This document shows, piece after piece, positions 23,397 to 31,401 of a DNA stretch of 46,591 nt. The stretch lies in NCBI GenBank assembly GCA_015152565.1, contig SUTT01000013.1:1-46591 (forward strand). Direction: 5' to 3'. Below the pieces are notes generated by a model, which was given only the letters and a program-made list of their open reading frames with translations, made no database searches and was not told where the DNA came from. The first letter of the stretch is position 1; each line of letters starts with the position of its first letter. The stretch comes from Cyanobacteria bacterium SIG27 (GTDB lineage: Bacteria; Cyanobacteriota; Vampirovibrionia; Gastranaerophilales; Gastranaerophilaceae). The position numbers and the translations under genes are program-made.

Positions 23397-25520
23397 TTAT
23401 TTTTCTAAGTATACTTTTTGGGCTTCATTTTCGCTTTGTGCGAATTTGCCTTTATTTTCAATTGGGTTTGTGTGAGGTTGTACGCATTGAGTTGCGCAAC
23501 CACAATCAAGTTGAATATCAAGGTCGCCCACAAATACTTCATCTTTTCCTAGAGCGTTTGGAATGATTGAGAATGTATTTGATATGCCATCTTGTGCATC
23601 ATGGAAAGGTAATTTTGCAACAGAAGCTAATGAAGCAACAGCGCCATTAGTGTCACGTCCATGCATTGGATTAGCACCAGGAGCTAATGGAATGCCCATT
23701 TTTCTTCCGTCTGGAGTGTTACCTGTCTTTTTACCGTATACAACATTAGATGTGATTGTTAAAATAGACATTGTAGGAATTGAATTTCTGTATGTATGAT
23801 GTTTTCTAATCATATTCATAAATTTAGAAACTAACTCAACTGCAATGCTATCAACTCTATCATCATTATTGCCGTATTTAGGGAAATCGCCTTGTGTTTC
23901 GTAATCTATAACGATATTGTTTTCATCTCTGATTGTTTTAACTTTTGCATATTTAATTGCAGATAATGAATCAGCTACAACTGATAAACCAGCGATACCT
24001 GTTGCAAAATAACGTTTTACATCTCTATCATGAAGAGCCATTTGAGAGCGTTCATAGCAATATTTATCATGCATATAGTGAATTACGTTTAATGTATTAA
24101 CATATAAGCCTGCAAGCCATTCCATCATGGCTTCAAATCTTGCCATAACTTCGTCATAGTTTAAATATTCAGAAGTAATTGGGGCATATTTTGGGCCAAC
24201 CTGAGTTTTAAGTCTTTCATCTACACCGCCATTGATAGCGTATAATAAACATTTTGCTAAGTTAGCACGAGCACCAAAGAATTGCATTTCTTTTCCGACA
24301 ACCATTGAAGAAACACAACAAGCAATAGCATAATCATCGCCGTGTGTAACTCTCATCATATCATCGTTTTCATATTGAATTGATGAAGTTTTGATTGAAA
24401 TGTGTGCGCAATATTCTTTAAAGCCTCTTGGTAATCTTGTTGACCAAAGAACAGTTAAGTTTGGTTCAGGTGCTGCGCCAAGGTTTTCTAGAGTATGAAG
24501 ATATCTAAATGAGTTTTTAGTAACCATTGAACGACCATCGATACCCATACCACCAATTGATTCAGTAACCCAAGTAGGATCGCCAGTAAATAATGAATTA
24601 TATTCAGGAGTTCTAGCAAATCTAACAAGTCTTAACTTCATGATGAAATGGTCAATCATTTCTTGAATTTCGCTTTCAGTAAATGTGCCATTTTCTAAAT
24701 CTTGTTGTGCGTAAATATCAAGGAAAGTTGAAGTTCTTCCAATTGACATAGCAGCACCGTTTTGTTCTTTAACAGCTGATAAATAGCCAAAATATAACCA
24801 TTGAATAGCTTCTTTGGTGTTTTTAGCAGGTTGAGTGATATCAAAACCATAAATTCTACCAAGTTCAGCCATTTCTTGAAGAGCTTTAATTTGTTCAGAG
24901 ATTTCTTCTCTTAATTGAATGCGCTCAGCTGTCATTTCGCCTTCAAGAGAAGTAAGTTGAGCTTTTTTGTCTTCAATTAATCTATCAATACCATAAAGAG
25001 CAACTCTTCTATAGTCGCCAATGATACGACCACGACCATAAGCGTCAGGAAGCCCTGTAATGATTGCAGAGTGTCTTGCTGCTTTCATTTCAGGAGTGTA
25101 TGCATCAAAAACACCTTGGTTGTGAGTTTTTCTATATTTGGTAAAGATTTCAGAAATAGAGGCATCAACTTCATATCCATAAGATTTACAAGCAGTTTCA
25201 GCCATTCTAATTCCGCCAAAAGGTTGCATTGAGCGTTTAAGTGGCATATCGGTTTGAATACCAACAATTGTTTCTATATCTTTATCGATATAACCAGCAC
25301 CGTGTGATGTGATAGTAGATACAACTTTTGTATCCATATCTAATACGCCGCCATTTTCTCTTTCTTTCTGAAATAAATTACAGCATTTTTCCCATAATTT
25401 TGTTGTTGCTTGTGTTGCTCCAGCTAGAAAACTTGCATCTCCATCATAAGGAGTGTAGTTAGCTTGGATAAAATCACGGACGTTAATTTCCGTTTGCCAT
25501 TTACCAGGCTTAAAAGTCAT
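23397..25520 (-). CDS. pflB: Pyruvate formate-lyase, large part lacking the glycyl-radical domain
   Basis: Converts pyruvate and CoA to formate and acetyl-CoA under anoxia, 707 aa versus about 760 in E. coli. The N-terminus [20 protein letters not shown] and the active-site cysteine pair Cys401-Cys402 in [20 protein letters not shown], with [19 protein letters not shown] after it, identify a true PFL. Homology stops after [15 protein letters not shown]; the last ~50 residues are a different tail with Cys-rich DCGCATQC. The RVSGYAV glycyl-radical segment is missing and is encoded by the next gene. On the minus strand a GGGAGG ribosome-binding site and a TATAAT box (plus 25555-25560) precede the start. 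No PFL-activating enzyme is in the window. Confidence 0.95.
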   Translation of the reverse strand: MTFKPGKWQTEINVRDFIQANYTPYDGDASFLAGATQATTKLWEKCCNLFQKERENGGVLDMDTKVVSTITSHGAGYIDKDIETIVGIQTDMPLKRSMQPFGGIRMAETACKSYGYEVDASISEIFTKYRKTHNQGVFDAYTPEMKAARHSAIITGLPDAYGRGRIIGDYRRVALYGIDRLIEDKKAQLTSLEGEMTAERIQLREEISEQIKALQEMAELGRIYGFDITQPAKNTKEAIQWLYFGYLSAVKEQNGAAMSIGRTSTFLDIYAQQDLENGTFTESEIQEMIDHFIMKLRLVRFARTPEYNSLFTGDPTWVTESIGGMGIDGRSMVTKNSFRYLHTLENLGAAPEPNLTVLWSTRLPRGFKEYCAHISIKTSSIQYENDDMMRVTHGDDYAIACCVSSMVVGKEMQFFGARANLAKCLLYAINGGVDERLKTQVGPKYAPITSEYLNYDEVMARFEAMMEWLAGLYVNTLNVIHYMHDKYCYERSQMALHDRDVKRYFATGIAGLSVVADSLSAIKYAKVKTIRDENNIVIDYETQGDFPKYGNNDDRVDSIAVELVSKFMNMIRKHHTYRNSIPTMSILTITSNVVYGKKTGNTPDGRKMGIPLAPGANPMHGRDTNGAVASLASVAKLPFHDAQDGISNTFSIIPNALGKDEVFVGDLDIQLDCGCATQCVQPHTNPIENKGKFAQSENEAQKVYLEK

Positions 25521-25613
25521 TATATTCCTCCCTTATTTTTTGTCTGATGGTATAATTATAACACAAAAATAAAATACAACTTTTTAACAAAAAATAATAT
25601 TTAAGAAATAATT

Positions 25614-26459
25614 TTAACCCTTAACGGCTCCATCGTTTTCGCCAGAGATGAAGTATTTTTGTAAAGCCAAAAAGAAGATAATTATTGGAATAATTGAAAC
25701 AATAGATCCTGCTGCAACAAGCCTATAATCTGCACTAAAAGCACTTGATAAGTTATTTATTCCAACAGGCAAAGTGAAGAGTTGTTCGTTTGTTAGAACA
25801 ATGCTTGGCCATAAAAATTCACCCCAAGAGCCAATGAAAGTAAAAATAGCTAAAAGTGCAATTGTTGGTTTTACCATTGGAAGTAATAATTTAAAAAATA
25901 TTTGAAATGAATTACATCCATCAACCACAGCGCTTTCTTCGATTTCTTTTGGAATAGTTAAAAACGCTTGGCGCATTAGAAAAATTCCAAATGCATTAAC
26001 TGCAAAAGGCAAGATTAATCCTAAATAACCCATAGTTGTTGAATAGCTGTCAATTAAATGAAGCTTTAGAGTGATTATATAAACAGGAAGCATAATTGTT
26101 TGAAAAGGAACCATGATTGTTGCTAATATTGCAAAAAAGGCGATTTTTCTACCTTTAAATTCCATTCTTGCTAAAGGATAAGCGGCTAATGCTGATAAAA
26201 TAACATTTAAAACAACAGTTATAGAGGCAACTATAAAGCTATTTAAAACATATTTTATTATTGGAACAAGTTTTAAAACTTCTATAAAATTGCTAAATGT
26301 AAAATCACGAGGGAAAAATACAGGCGGATAAGCAAAGATATTTTCGCTTCTTCCTTTTAGGGCAGTTGATAATAGCCATAAAAAAGGTATTAAAGATAAA
26401 ATACATACTATAATTAAAATAATATGAGTTAAGATGTTTTTTGTTTTTAAATTTTTCAT
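25614..26459 (-). CDS. Carbohydrate ABC transporter permease (MalG/UgpE type)
   Basis: Inner-membrane permease of a CUT1-type sugar importer, 281 aa. It has six predicted helices, the segment PPVFFPRDFTFSNFIEVLKL typical of MalG-like proteins, and the ATPase-contact loop PKEIEESAVVDGCNSFQIFF with the conserved E-x3-D-G core, then LLLPMVKPTIALLAIFTFIG. Its start overlaps the stop of the upstream permease by 4 bp (ATGA), so the pair is one unit. No solute-binding protein or ATPase gene is adjacent, so the substrate is unknown and a shared MsmK-like ATPase may be used. Confidence 0.92.
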   Translation of the reverse strand: MKNLKTKNILTHIILIIVCILSLIPFLWLLSTALKGRSENIFAYPPVFFPRDFTFSNFIEVLKLVPIIKYVLNSFIVASITVVLNVILSALAAYPLARMEFKGRKIAFFAILATIMVPFQTIMLPVYIITLKLHLIDSYSTTMGYLGLILPFAVNAFGIFLMRQAFLTIPKEIEESAVVDGCNSFQIFFKLLLPMVKPTIALLAIFTFIGSWGEFLWPSIVLTNEQLFTLPVGINNLSSAFSADYRLVAAGSIVSIIPIIIFFLALQKYFISGENDGAVKG

Positions 26460-27325
26460 ACTTTGTATTTATCCTTTTCAAAAACAAAAATATTTAACAT
26501 TGAAAAACCCATCACAATGAATAATAATATCACAGCTCCTGCTGAAGCTAAGCCCAAATCAAGGTTTTCAAAAGCTTTTTCATAGATATAATAAACAATT
26601 GTTTTAGTTGAATCTAATGGACCGCCATGGGTCATAACATAAATTTCAACAAAAACTTTTAGAGCTGAAATTGAGCTAATAGTAGAAACTAGAGCTATCA
26701 TTGGCATTAAATGTGGAATTGTAATTGCCATGTGTCTTTTAAAACCAACAACCCCATCAACGTCTGCTGCTTCATAAAGTTCTTTTGGCACACTCATTAA
26801 AGCGCTTAGATATATCATCATATAATATCCAACTCCTTTAAATATCGTCACAAGTGCAACTGAAATCATTGAAATTTTAGGGTCAGAAAGCCAACCAAGT
26901 GGTTCTAGTCCTATTTTTTCAACAAAAAAGTTTAATAAGCCGTTTGGTGCATAAAGCCACTTAAAAGCAATTGCAACAACTACGATTGAAACAACAACAG
27001 GAAGATAAATTAAAATTTTATATGTATTCTTAAATTTGATATTTTGATTTATTAAAACCGCTAAAAACAAAGGAAAAATCACCAAAAAAGGAACGCATAA
27101 AATTAGAAAATAAAATGTGTTTAATATTGTTTTTATAAATAATGGTGATTTCATAAGCTCAAAATAGTTATGTAAAAGCACAAATTCGGGCTTATAGATA
27201 TCTTTTGAAAAATCAAAAAAGCTTAAATAAATCGTTTGAAAAAACGGAATAAAAAAGAATACAAAAAGAATTATGCCCGCAGGCAAAAGAAATAAATAAG
27301 CTCCTAAATTCTTTTTCATATCCAT
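26456..27325 (-). CDS. Carbohydrate ABC transporter permease (MalF/UgpA type)
   Basis: Partner permease of the above, 289 aa, with six predicted transmembrane helices beginning LGAYLFLLPAGIILFVFFFI. The binding-protein-dependent transport loop is PKELYEAADVDGVVGFKRHM, followed by ITIPHLMPMIALVSTISSIS; ATPase-coupling residues E, A, D and G are present. YVMTHGGPLDSTKTIVYYIY is the usual last periplasmic loop of MalF/UgpA proteins. It is divergent from the amidase gene across 92 bp. Two start codons (27325 and 27319) are close together and neither has a strong Shine-Dalgarno. Confidence 0.92.
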   Translation of the reverse strand: MDMKKNLGAYLFLLPAGIILFVFFFIPFFQTIYLSFFDFSKDIYKPEFVLLHNYFELMKSPLFIKTILNTFYFLILCVPFLVIFPLFLAVLINQNIKFKNTYKILIYLPVVVSIVVVAIAFKWLYAPNGLLNFFVEKIGLEPLGWLSDPKISMISVALVTIFKGVGYYMMIYLSALMSVPKELYEAADVDGVVGFKRHMAITIPHLMPMIALVSTISSISALKVFVEIYVMTHGGPLDSTKTIVYYIYEKAFENLDLGLASAGAVILLFIVMGFSMLNIFVFEKDKYKV

Positions 27326-27417
27326 AAGTTAATACTATATTAATAATCGCTAAAATTCAATAATCCGTATTAGTTATTATTTAAAAGATGGTGATAGAAT
27401 TAAATTAGAGGAAACTG

Positions 27418-29454
27418 TTGAATTTAGTGAGAATATTAATAATAACATTATTTATGCTGATAATGGCGGGGCAAAGTGCGCTTTGCGCCGAAGCTTTGCG
27501 CATAAAAGATTTAATAATAGATTCATCAGATAGAATGGTTTTAATTAAGGGAAGGGGAAACTATAAAACCAATCTTCAAACCATTGAAGTTCCAAATGCA
27601 AGCTCTAGCTCTATTCGTTTAATGAATGATATTTCAAGTTTTACAATAACTGCTCCAACAAGATATGTGATTGATATTCCAAATGCGATTTTAGAGGGTG
27701 GAAACAGAAACTATAAACTTAAAAATTCAACAGTTTTACAAAATATTCAATTAGCCCAGTTTTCCACTAATCCTCATATTGTAAGGGTTGTTTTTACTTT
27801 ATCAAAACCATCTGAACTAAATAAATTTAAAACATATACAGATGGTTCAAATATTATCGTAAAATATGTTCCGCATGTAATAGATAATGCTCTGCAATAT
27901 AAATTTTACACTCCAACGGGAGATTATGGAGTAGGCTCTGGTTTGCACAATACTGGAGCAACTATAACATATAGTGCAACAAATGACACAAAAGAAATTA
28001 ACCCACGCTTTCAAACAAAATATTATTTAAGCCAAGTAAGCCAAAATTCCGATGGTCTAATTTTAAGAGGAATAGGCTCAATTTCATATCAAAGAGCAAG
28101 TTATACTCCCGATAACACTCAAGCAAATGTTATGCTTGATAATACTTCAATGTTATCTAAATTAGAAAATAAGACATATAAAATTCCATCAAGTAATAAA
28201 GAATTTGAAGCTACTTTAACTATCAATAAAGTCAACTCTAAAAAAGTTAAATTAACCTTAAACGGTAATAATATAAGAGATTATAGGCTTGTTGTTTCGC
28301 CAGATGGACAGAGTCTTTTTATTTCTCATAGAAATTTTATAATTAATACGATTTTTTCAAATAACCCTGCAATAGTAAAAAGCTATAAAGCTCAAAAAAC
28401 ATCGACCGATTATAAACTAATTGAGATGACTTTTGATAAAAGCGTAACTTATGACGTTTTTGAAATGAATGATAATTTTTATCTTGATGTTAATAATCTT
28501 GGCGATTATAACATTCCTCTTTTTGAACAAATGCTCACAACAACAGATATCAAGGTTCAAGCTCTTAAAATTTCCTCTGATAAAACAAGGTTTATTATTC
28601 CTGCAAAAGATTTAAATTTTGCTTATGCAAATGTTGAATCTAATTCAAAATCAATTAAACTTGTTTTTAAAGATAAGCCCCCAGTTGTTGAAACTCAAAA
28701 ACAAGAAGAAATAATTATTGCAACCAATCAAGATGATAAAAAAGAAGAAATAAAAACTGTTGAAATTAAACCTGAAGCAAAACCGGAAACAAAGCAAGAA
28801 GAAAAGAAAAACGACAATATCAATGTAATTTATGTTCCAAAAGAAGAAAATCCAAAGATTGAAAAACCGAAAAAAATTAAAGAAAAACCAGCTCTTTCTT
28901 CAATGAAAAAAGTTGTAATTGACCCAGGGCATGGTGGAGCTGATAGCGGAGCTATTGGTGGTGGGGTTTATGAAAAAGATTTAAATCTTGATGTTGCAAA
29001 AATGGTTCAACAAAAATTAGCCAAAAAAGATATCTATGTTTATATGACAAGAACAAAAGATGAAACTTTGAGTTTAGAAGATAGGGTTAATTATTCTAAT
29101 GAAATAAATCCCAATATTTTCGTTAGTATTCATACAAATTCAACAGTAAAAGAAGATTCCTATGGAATTGAAACCCATTATTTTAAAGATGATAGTTATA
29201 AGCTAGCTCAAAAGGTGCATGAAAATTTTGCTTCAAGTAAAAATTTAAAAAAATGGGAAACAATAGATAGAGGCGTGATTAAATCTCGTTTTTATGTTAT
29301 AAATCATACAGAAGCTCCAAGTATTTTGATTGAAATGGGTTTCATATCAAATCTTGAAGAACGTTCTAAACTATTGAAAAAAGGAAGAAGAGAGGATATT
29401 GCAGATTCAATAGTTGAAGGAATTTTGGAGTATTTAAAGCATGAGCGAAGATAA
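27418..29454 (+). CDS. N-acetylmuramoyl-L-alanine amidase with AMIN domain(s)
   Basis: Periplasmic cell-wall amidase, AmiC-like, 678 aa. The start is a TTG, chosen because GAGGAAA lies 4-10 nt before it. A signal peptide (ILIITLFMLIMAGQSALCA) is followed by an AMIN domain (about residues 26-125) and a second beta-rich region (about 190-410). A Lys/Glu/Pro-rich linker (about 420-490) precedes the Amidase_3 domain with zinc ligands in VVIDPGHGGADSGAIGGGVYEKD, shortened here to DPGHGGADSGA, and SIHTNS, and the catalytic Glu in SILIEMGFISN. It likely splits septal peptidoglycan. Its end overlaps murI by 14 bp. Confidence 0.93.
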   Translation: MNLVRILIITLFMLIMAGQSALCAEALRIKDLIIDSSDRMVLIKGRGNYKTNLQTIEVPNASSSSIRLMNDISSFTITAPTRYVIDIPNAILEGGNRNYKLKNSTVLQNIQLAQFSTNPHIVRVVFTLSKPSELNKFKTYTDGSNIIVKYVPHVIDNALQYKFYTPTGDYGVGSGLHNTGATITYSATNDTKEINPRFQTKYYLSQVSQNSDGLILRGIGSISYQRASYTPDNTQANVMLDNTSMLSKLENKTYKIPSSNKEFEATLTINKVNSKKVKLTLNGNNIRDYRLVVSPDGQSLFISHRNFIINTIFSNNPAIVKSYKAQKTSTDYKLIEMTFDKSVTYDVFEMNDNFYLDVNNLGDYNIPLFEQMLTTTDIKVQALKISSDKTRFIIPAKDLNFAYANVESNSKSIKLVFKDKPPVVETQKQEEIIIATNQDDKKEEIKTVEIKPEAKPETKQEEKKNDNINVIYVPKEENPKIEKPKKIKEKPALSSMKKVVIDPGHGGADSGAIGGGVYEKDLNLDVAKMVQQKLAKKDIYVYMTRTKDETLSLEDRVNYSNEINPNIFVSIHTNSTVKEDSYGIETHYFKDDSYKLAQKVHENFASSKNLKKWETIDRGVIKSRFYVINHTEAPSILIEMGFISNLEERSKLLKKGRREDIADSIVEGILEYLKHERR

Positions 29455-30220
29455 TAAAATTGGATTATTAGACAGCGGAGTTGGCGGCTTATCTGTTTTA
29501 TCAGAATTATATAAAATTATGCCAAATGGGAATTATGTTTTTTTTGGAGATACAAAAAATGTTCCTTATGGCACAAAAACTCCCGAAGAAATTTTTAACT
29601 GCACTAAAAAAATATTAGAATTTTTTATTTCAAAAAATATCAAAACTGCCGTTTTTGCTTGTAATACAACATCGGCTGTTGCGTATGATAGATTAAAGGA
29701 ACATTTTAAGAATGAAATTAAAATTTATCCCTTAATTCAATCTGTTGCAAAATACTCTATTGACGGTTTAAAAGATAACGATACTATTGCGGTTTTAGCT
29801 ACTAAAGCAACAATTAATTCTAAAAAATATGAAAAAGAAATAAAAAAATATAATCCAAACATTAACGTTGTTGGAATTGATTGCACTGGTTTTGTTGAAA
29901 TCGTTGAAAATAGGCTGTATAACGACCAAGAAGCGCTAAGTCTAATTAAATCTAAATTGGATTTTGCAAAAGAAAATAATGCAAAAAGAATTGTTTTAGG
30001 ATGCACTCATTATCCATATTTAACAAATATATTTAAAAATATTTTAGATGTAGAATATTTTAATCCTGCTCAAAACATTGCTCAAATTGTGAAAAACGAT
30101 ATAAAATCAAATTCAACAAATGGTTCATTAGATTTTTATGTTTCAAAAAATCCACAAGAGTTTATTTTAAGTGCTAAAACATTTTTTGACGTTAAAGAAT
30201 GCAAGTTGCACGAAATATAA
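29441..30220 (+). CDS. murI: Glutamate racemase
   Basis: Makes D-glutamate for peptidoglycan, 259 aa. The N-terminus IGLLDSGVGGLSVLSELYKI, catalytic Cys74 in VFACNTTSAVAYD and Cys188 in IVLGCTHYPYL, and VFFGDTKNVPYG are diagnostic. It overlaps the amidase gene by 14 bp, forming a cell-wall operon. It is convergent with flhB, with only 2 bp between stop codons and no room for a terminator in between. Confidence 0.97.
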   Translation: MSEDNKIGLLDSGVGGLSVLSELYKIMPNGNYVFFGDTKNVPYGTKTPEEIFNCTKKILEFFISKNIKTAVFACNTTSAVAYDRLKEHFKNEIKIYPLIQSVAKYSIDGLKDNDTIAVLATKATINSKKYEKEIKKYNPNINVVGIDCTGFVEIVENRLYNDQEALSLIKSKLDFAKENNAKRIVLGCTHYPYLTNIFKNILDVEYFNPAQNIAQIVKNDIKSNSTNGSLDFYVSKNPQEFILSAKTFFDVKECKLHEI

Positions 30221-30222
30221 TA

Positions 30223-31398
30223 TTATTCTTCAAATTCTTTAAATTTTTTTAGGGATTCATCTTTTTTCTTTTGAAATTCTTTTTGAGCTTGAATATCACC
30301 TTTATCAAGCGCTGCTTTTTGGATTTTGCTTTGTTCGCTTGCTGTTGTCTTTTTGAGTTTATAAACAAAGATAAGAATTTCAGCTACTGCTTTATATAAA
30401 TCAGGTGGAATTTGCCTGTTGATTTCAACCATTCTAAATAAAACCCTTGCAACAGGAGGGTTTTCGATGACTGGGATGTTGTGTTCTCTTGCAATTTGTT
30501 TGATTTTTTGAGCAAATAGTTCAGTCCCTTTTGCAACTAAAACAGGTGATTCCATTGTTTGAGCGTCGTATTTAATGGCACATGCCACATGCGTTGGGTT
30601 TGTTACAACAAAATCGCAAGTGGTAACAGCATCCATCATTTTTTGTTGCAAAAGCTGTTGTCTTCTTTGACGAAGAGCAGCTTTAACGTTAGGGTCACCT
30701 TCTGAGTTTTTATATTCATCTTTTACTTCTTTAAAAGACATTTTCTGATCTTGCAAAAATTTCCATTTTGTAACGCCATAATCGGCAGCAGCAATAATTA
30801 AAAAGGCGATACCTGCTTTAATTACAAAGTCTAAAATTAATGAACCAAATTGAATTAATATTGCAAAGTCATTATCAATTGCAGCAAGCATTAGAATGTC
30901 TTCAAAATGCGAAGAGTAAACAATATAGCCAATAATACCCAATATGACAACTTTCATTATATTTTTAAATAAATCAAATAATGTTTTTGGATTGGCAAGG
31001 TTTTTGAAATATTTTGTTGGGTTGAATTTTTCTGCGTTAAATTCCATTGGTTTTGTTGTAAACAGAGGTCCAATTTGAACCATATCTCCAAAAACGCCAA
31101 CAAAAGAGGCTAAAATTAATATTGGCAAAACGATTAACGCAGCAGGAATTACTGTTCTTGTAAATAAGTAAGCGTAGCCAATTTCTTCAAGATGTTTGTT
31201 TGGAATTTGCTCGTAAATCATCGTAAAAAGAGCAGTCAACTGCCCCCAGATTATAGGCCCTAAAAGATATATTGCGCTAAACATAATGATAATGGCAATT
31301 GCTGTGGATAAATCCTTAGATTTTACAACTTGCCCTTGTTCTCGAGCTTTTCTTAGCTTTTGTTGGCTCGCTTCATACTGTTTATTTTCGTCGCCCAT
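30223..31398 (-). CDS. flhB: Flagellar type III export switch protein FlhB
   Basis: Inner-membrane component of the flagellar export gate that switches substrate class from rod/hook to filament, 391 aa. The N-terminus EASQQKLRKAREQGQVVKSK, four transmembrane helices, and the cytoplasmic autocleavage loop with N267-P268-T269-H270 in VVTNPTHVACAIKYD identify the family. The C-terminal tail (SEQSKIQKAALDKGDIQAQK) is a charged extension. It begins 3 bp after the stop of the HerA-like gene and has no Shine-Dalgarno of its own, so translation is probably coupled. A non-flagellar SctU is unlikely because the only type III genes here are flagellar. Confidence 0.93.
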   Translation of the reverse strand: MGDENKQYEASQQKLRKAREQGQVVKSKDLSTAIAIIIMFSAIYLLGPIIWGQLTALFTMIYEQIPNKHLEEIGYAYLFTRTVIPAALIVLPILILASFVGVFGDMVQIGPLFTTKPMEFNAEKFNPTKYFKNLANPKTLFDLFKNIMKVVILGIIGYIVYSSHFEDILMLAAIDNDFAILIQFGSLILDFVIKAGIAFLIIAAADYGVTKWKFLQDQKMSFKEVKDEYKNSEGDPNVKAALRQRRQQLLQQKMMDAVTTCDFVVTNPTHVACAIKYDAQTMESPVLVAKGTELFAQKIKQIAREHNIPVIENPPVARVLFRMVEINRQIPPDLYKAVAEILIFVYKLKKTTASEQSKIQKAALDKGDIQAQKEFQKKKDESLKKFKEFEE

Positions 31399-31401
31399 TT
31401 A

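Noticed and set aside
23381-23400. Frameshift or nonsense mutation separating one pflB gene into two pieces
   Set aside because: The small gene has its own AAGGAAA ribosome-binding site and ATG, and the large protein has a distinct extra tail, so a designed split is more likely than recent damage.
30223-31398. SctU of a virulence-type injectisome
   Set aside because: No other injectisome genes are present, while many flagellar genes are; FlhB is the simpler call.
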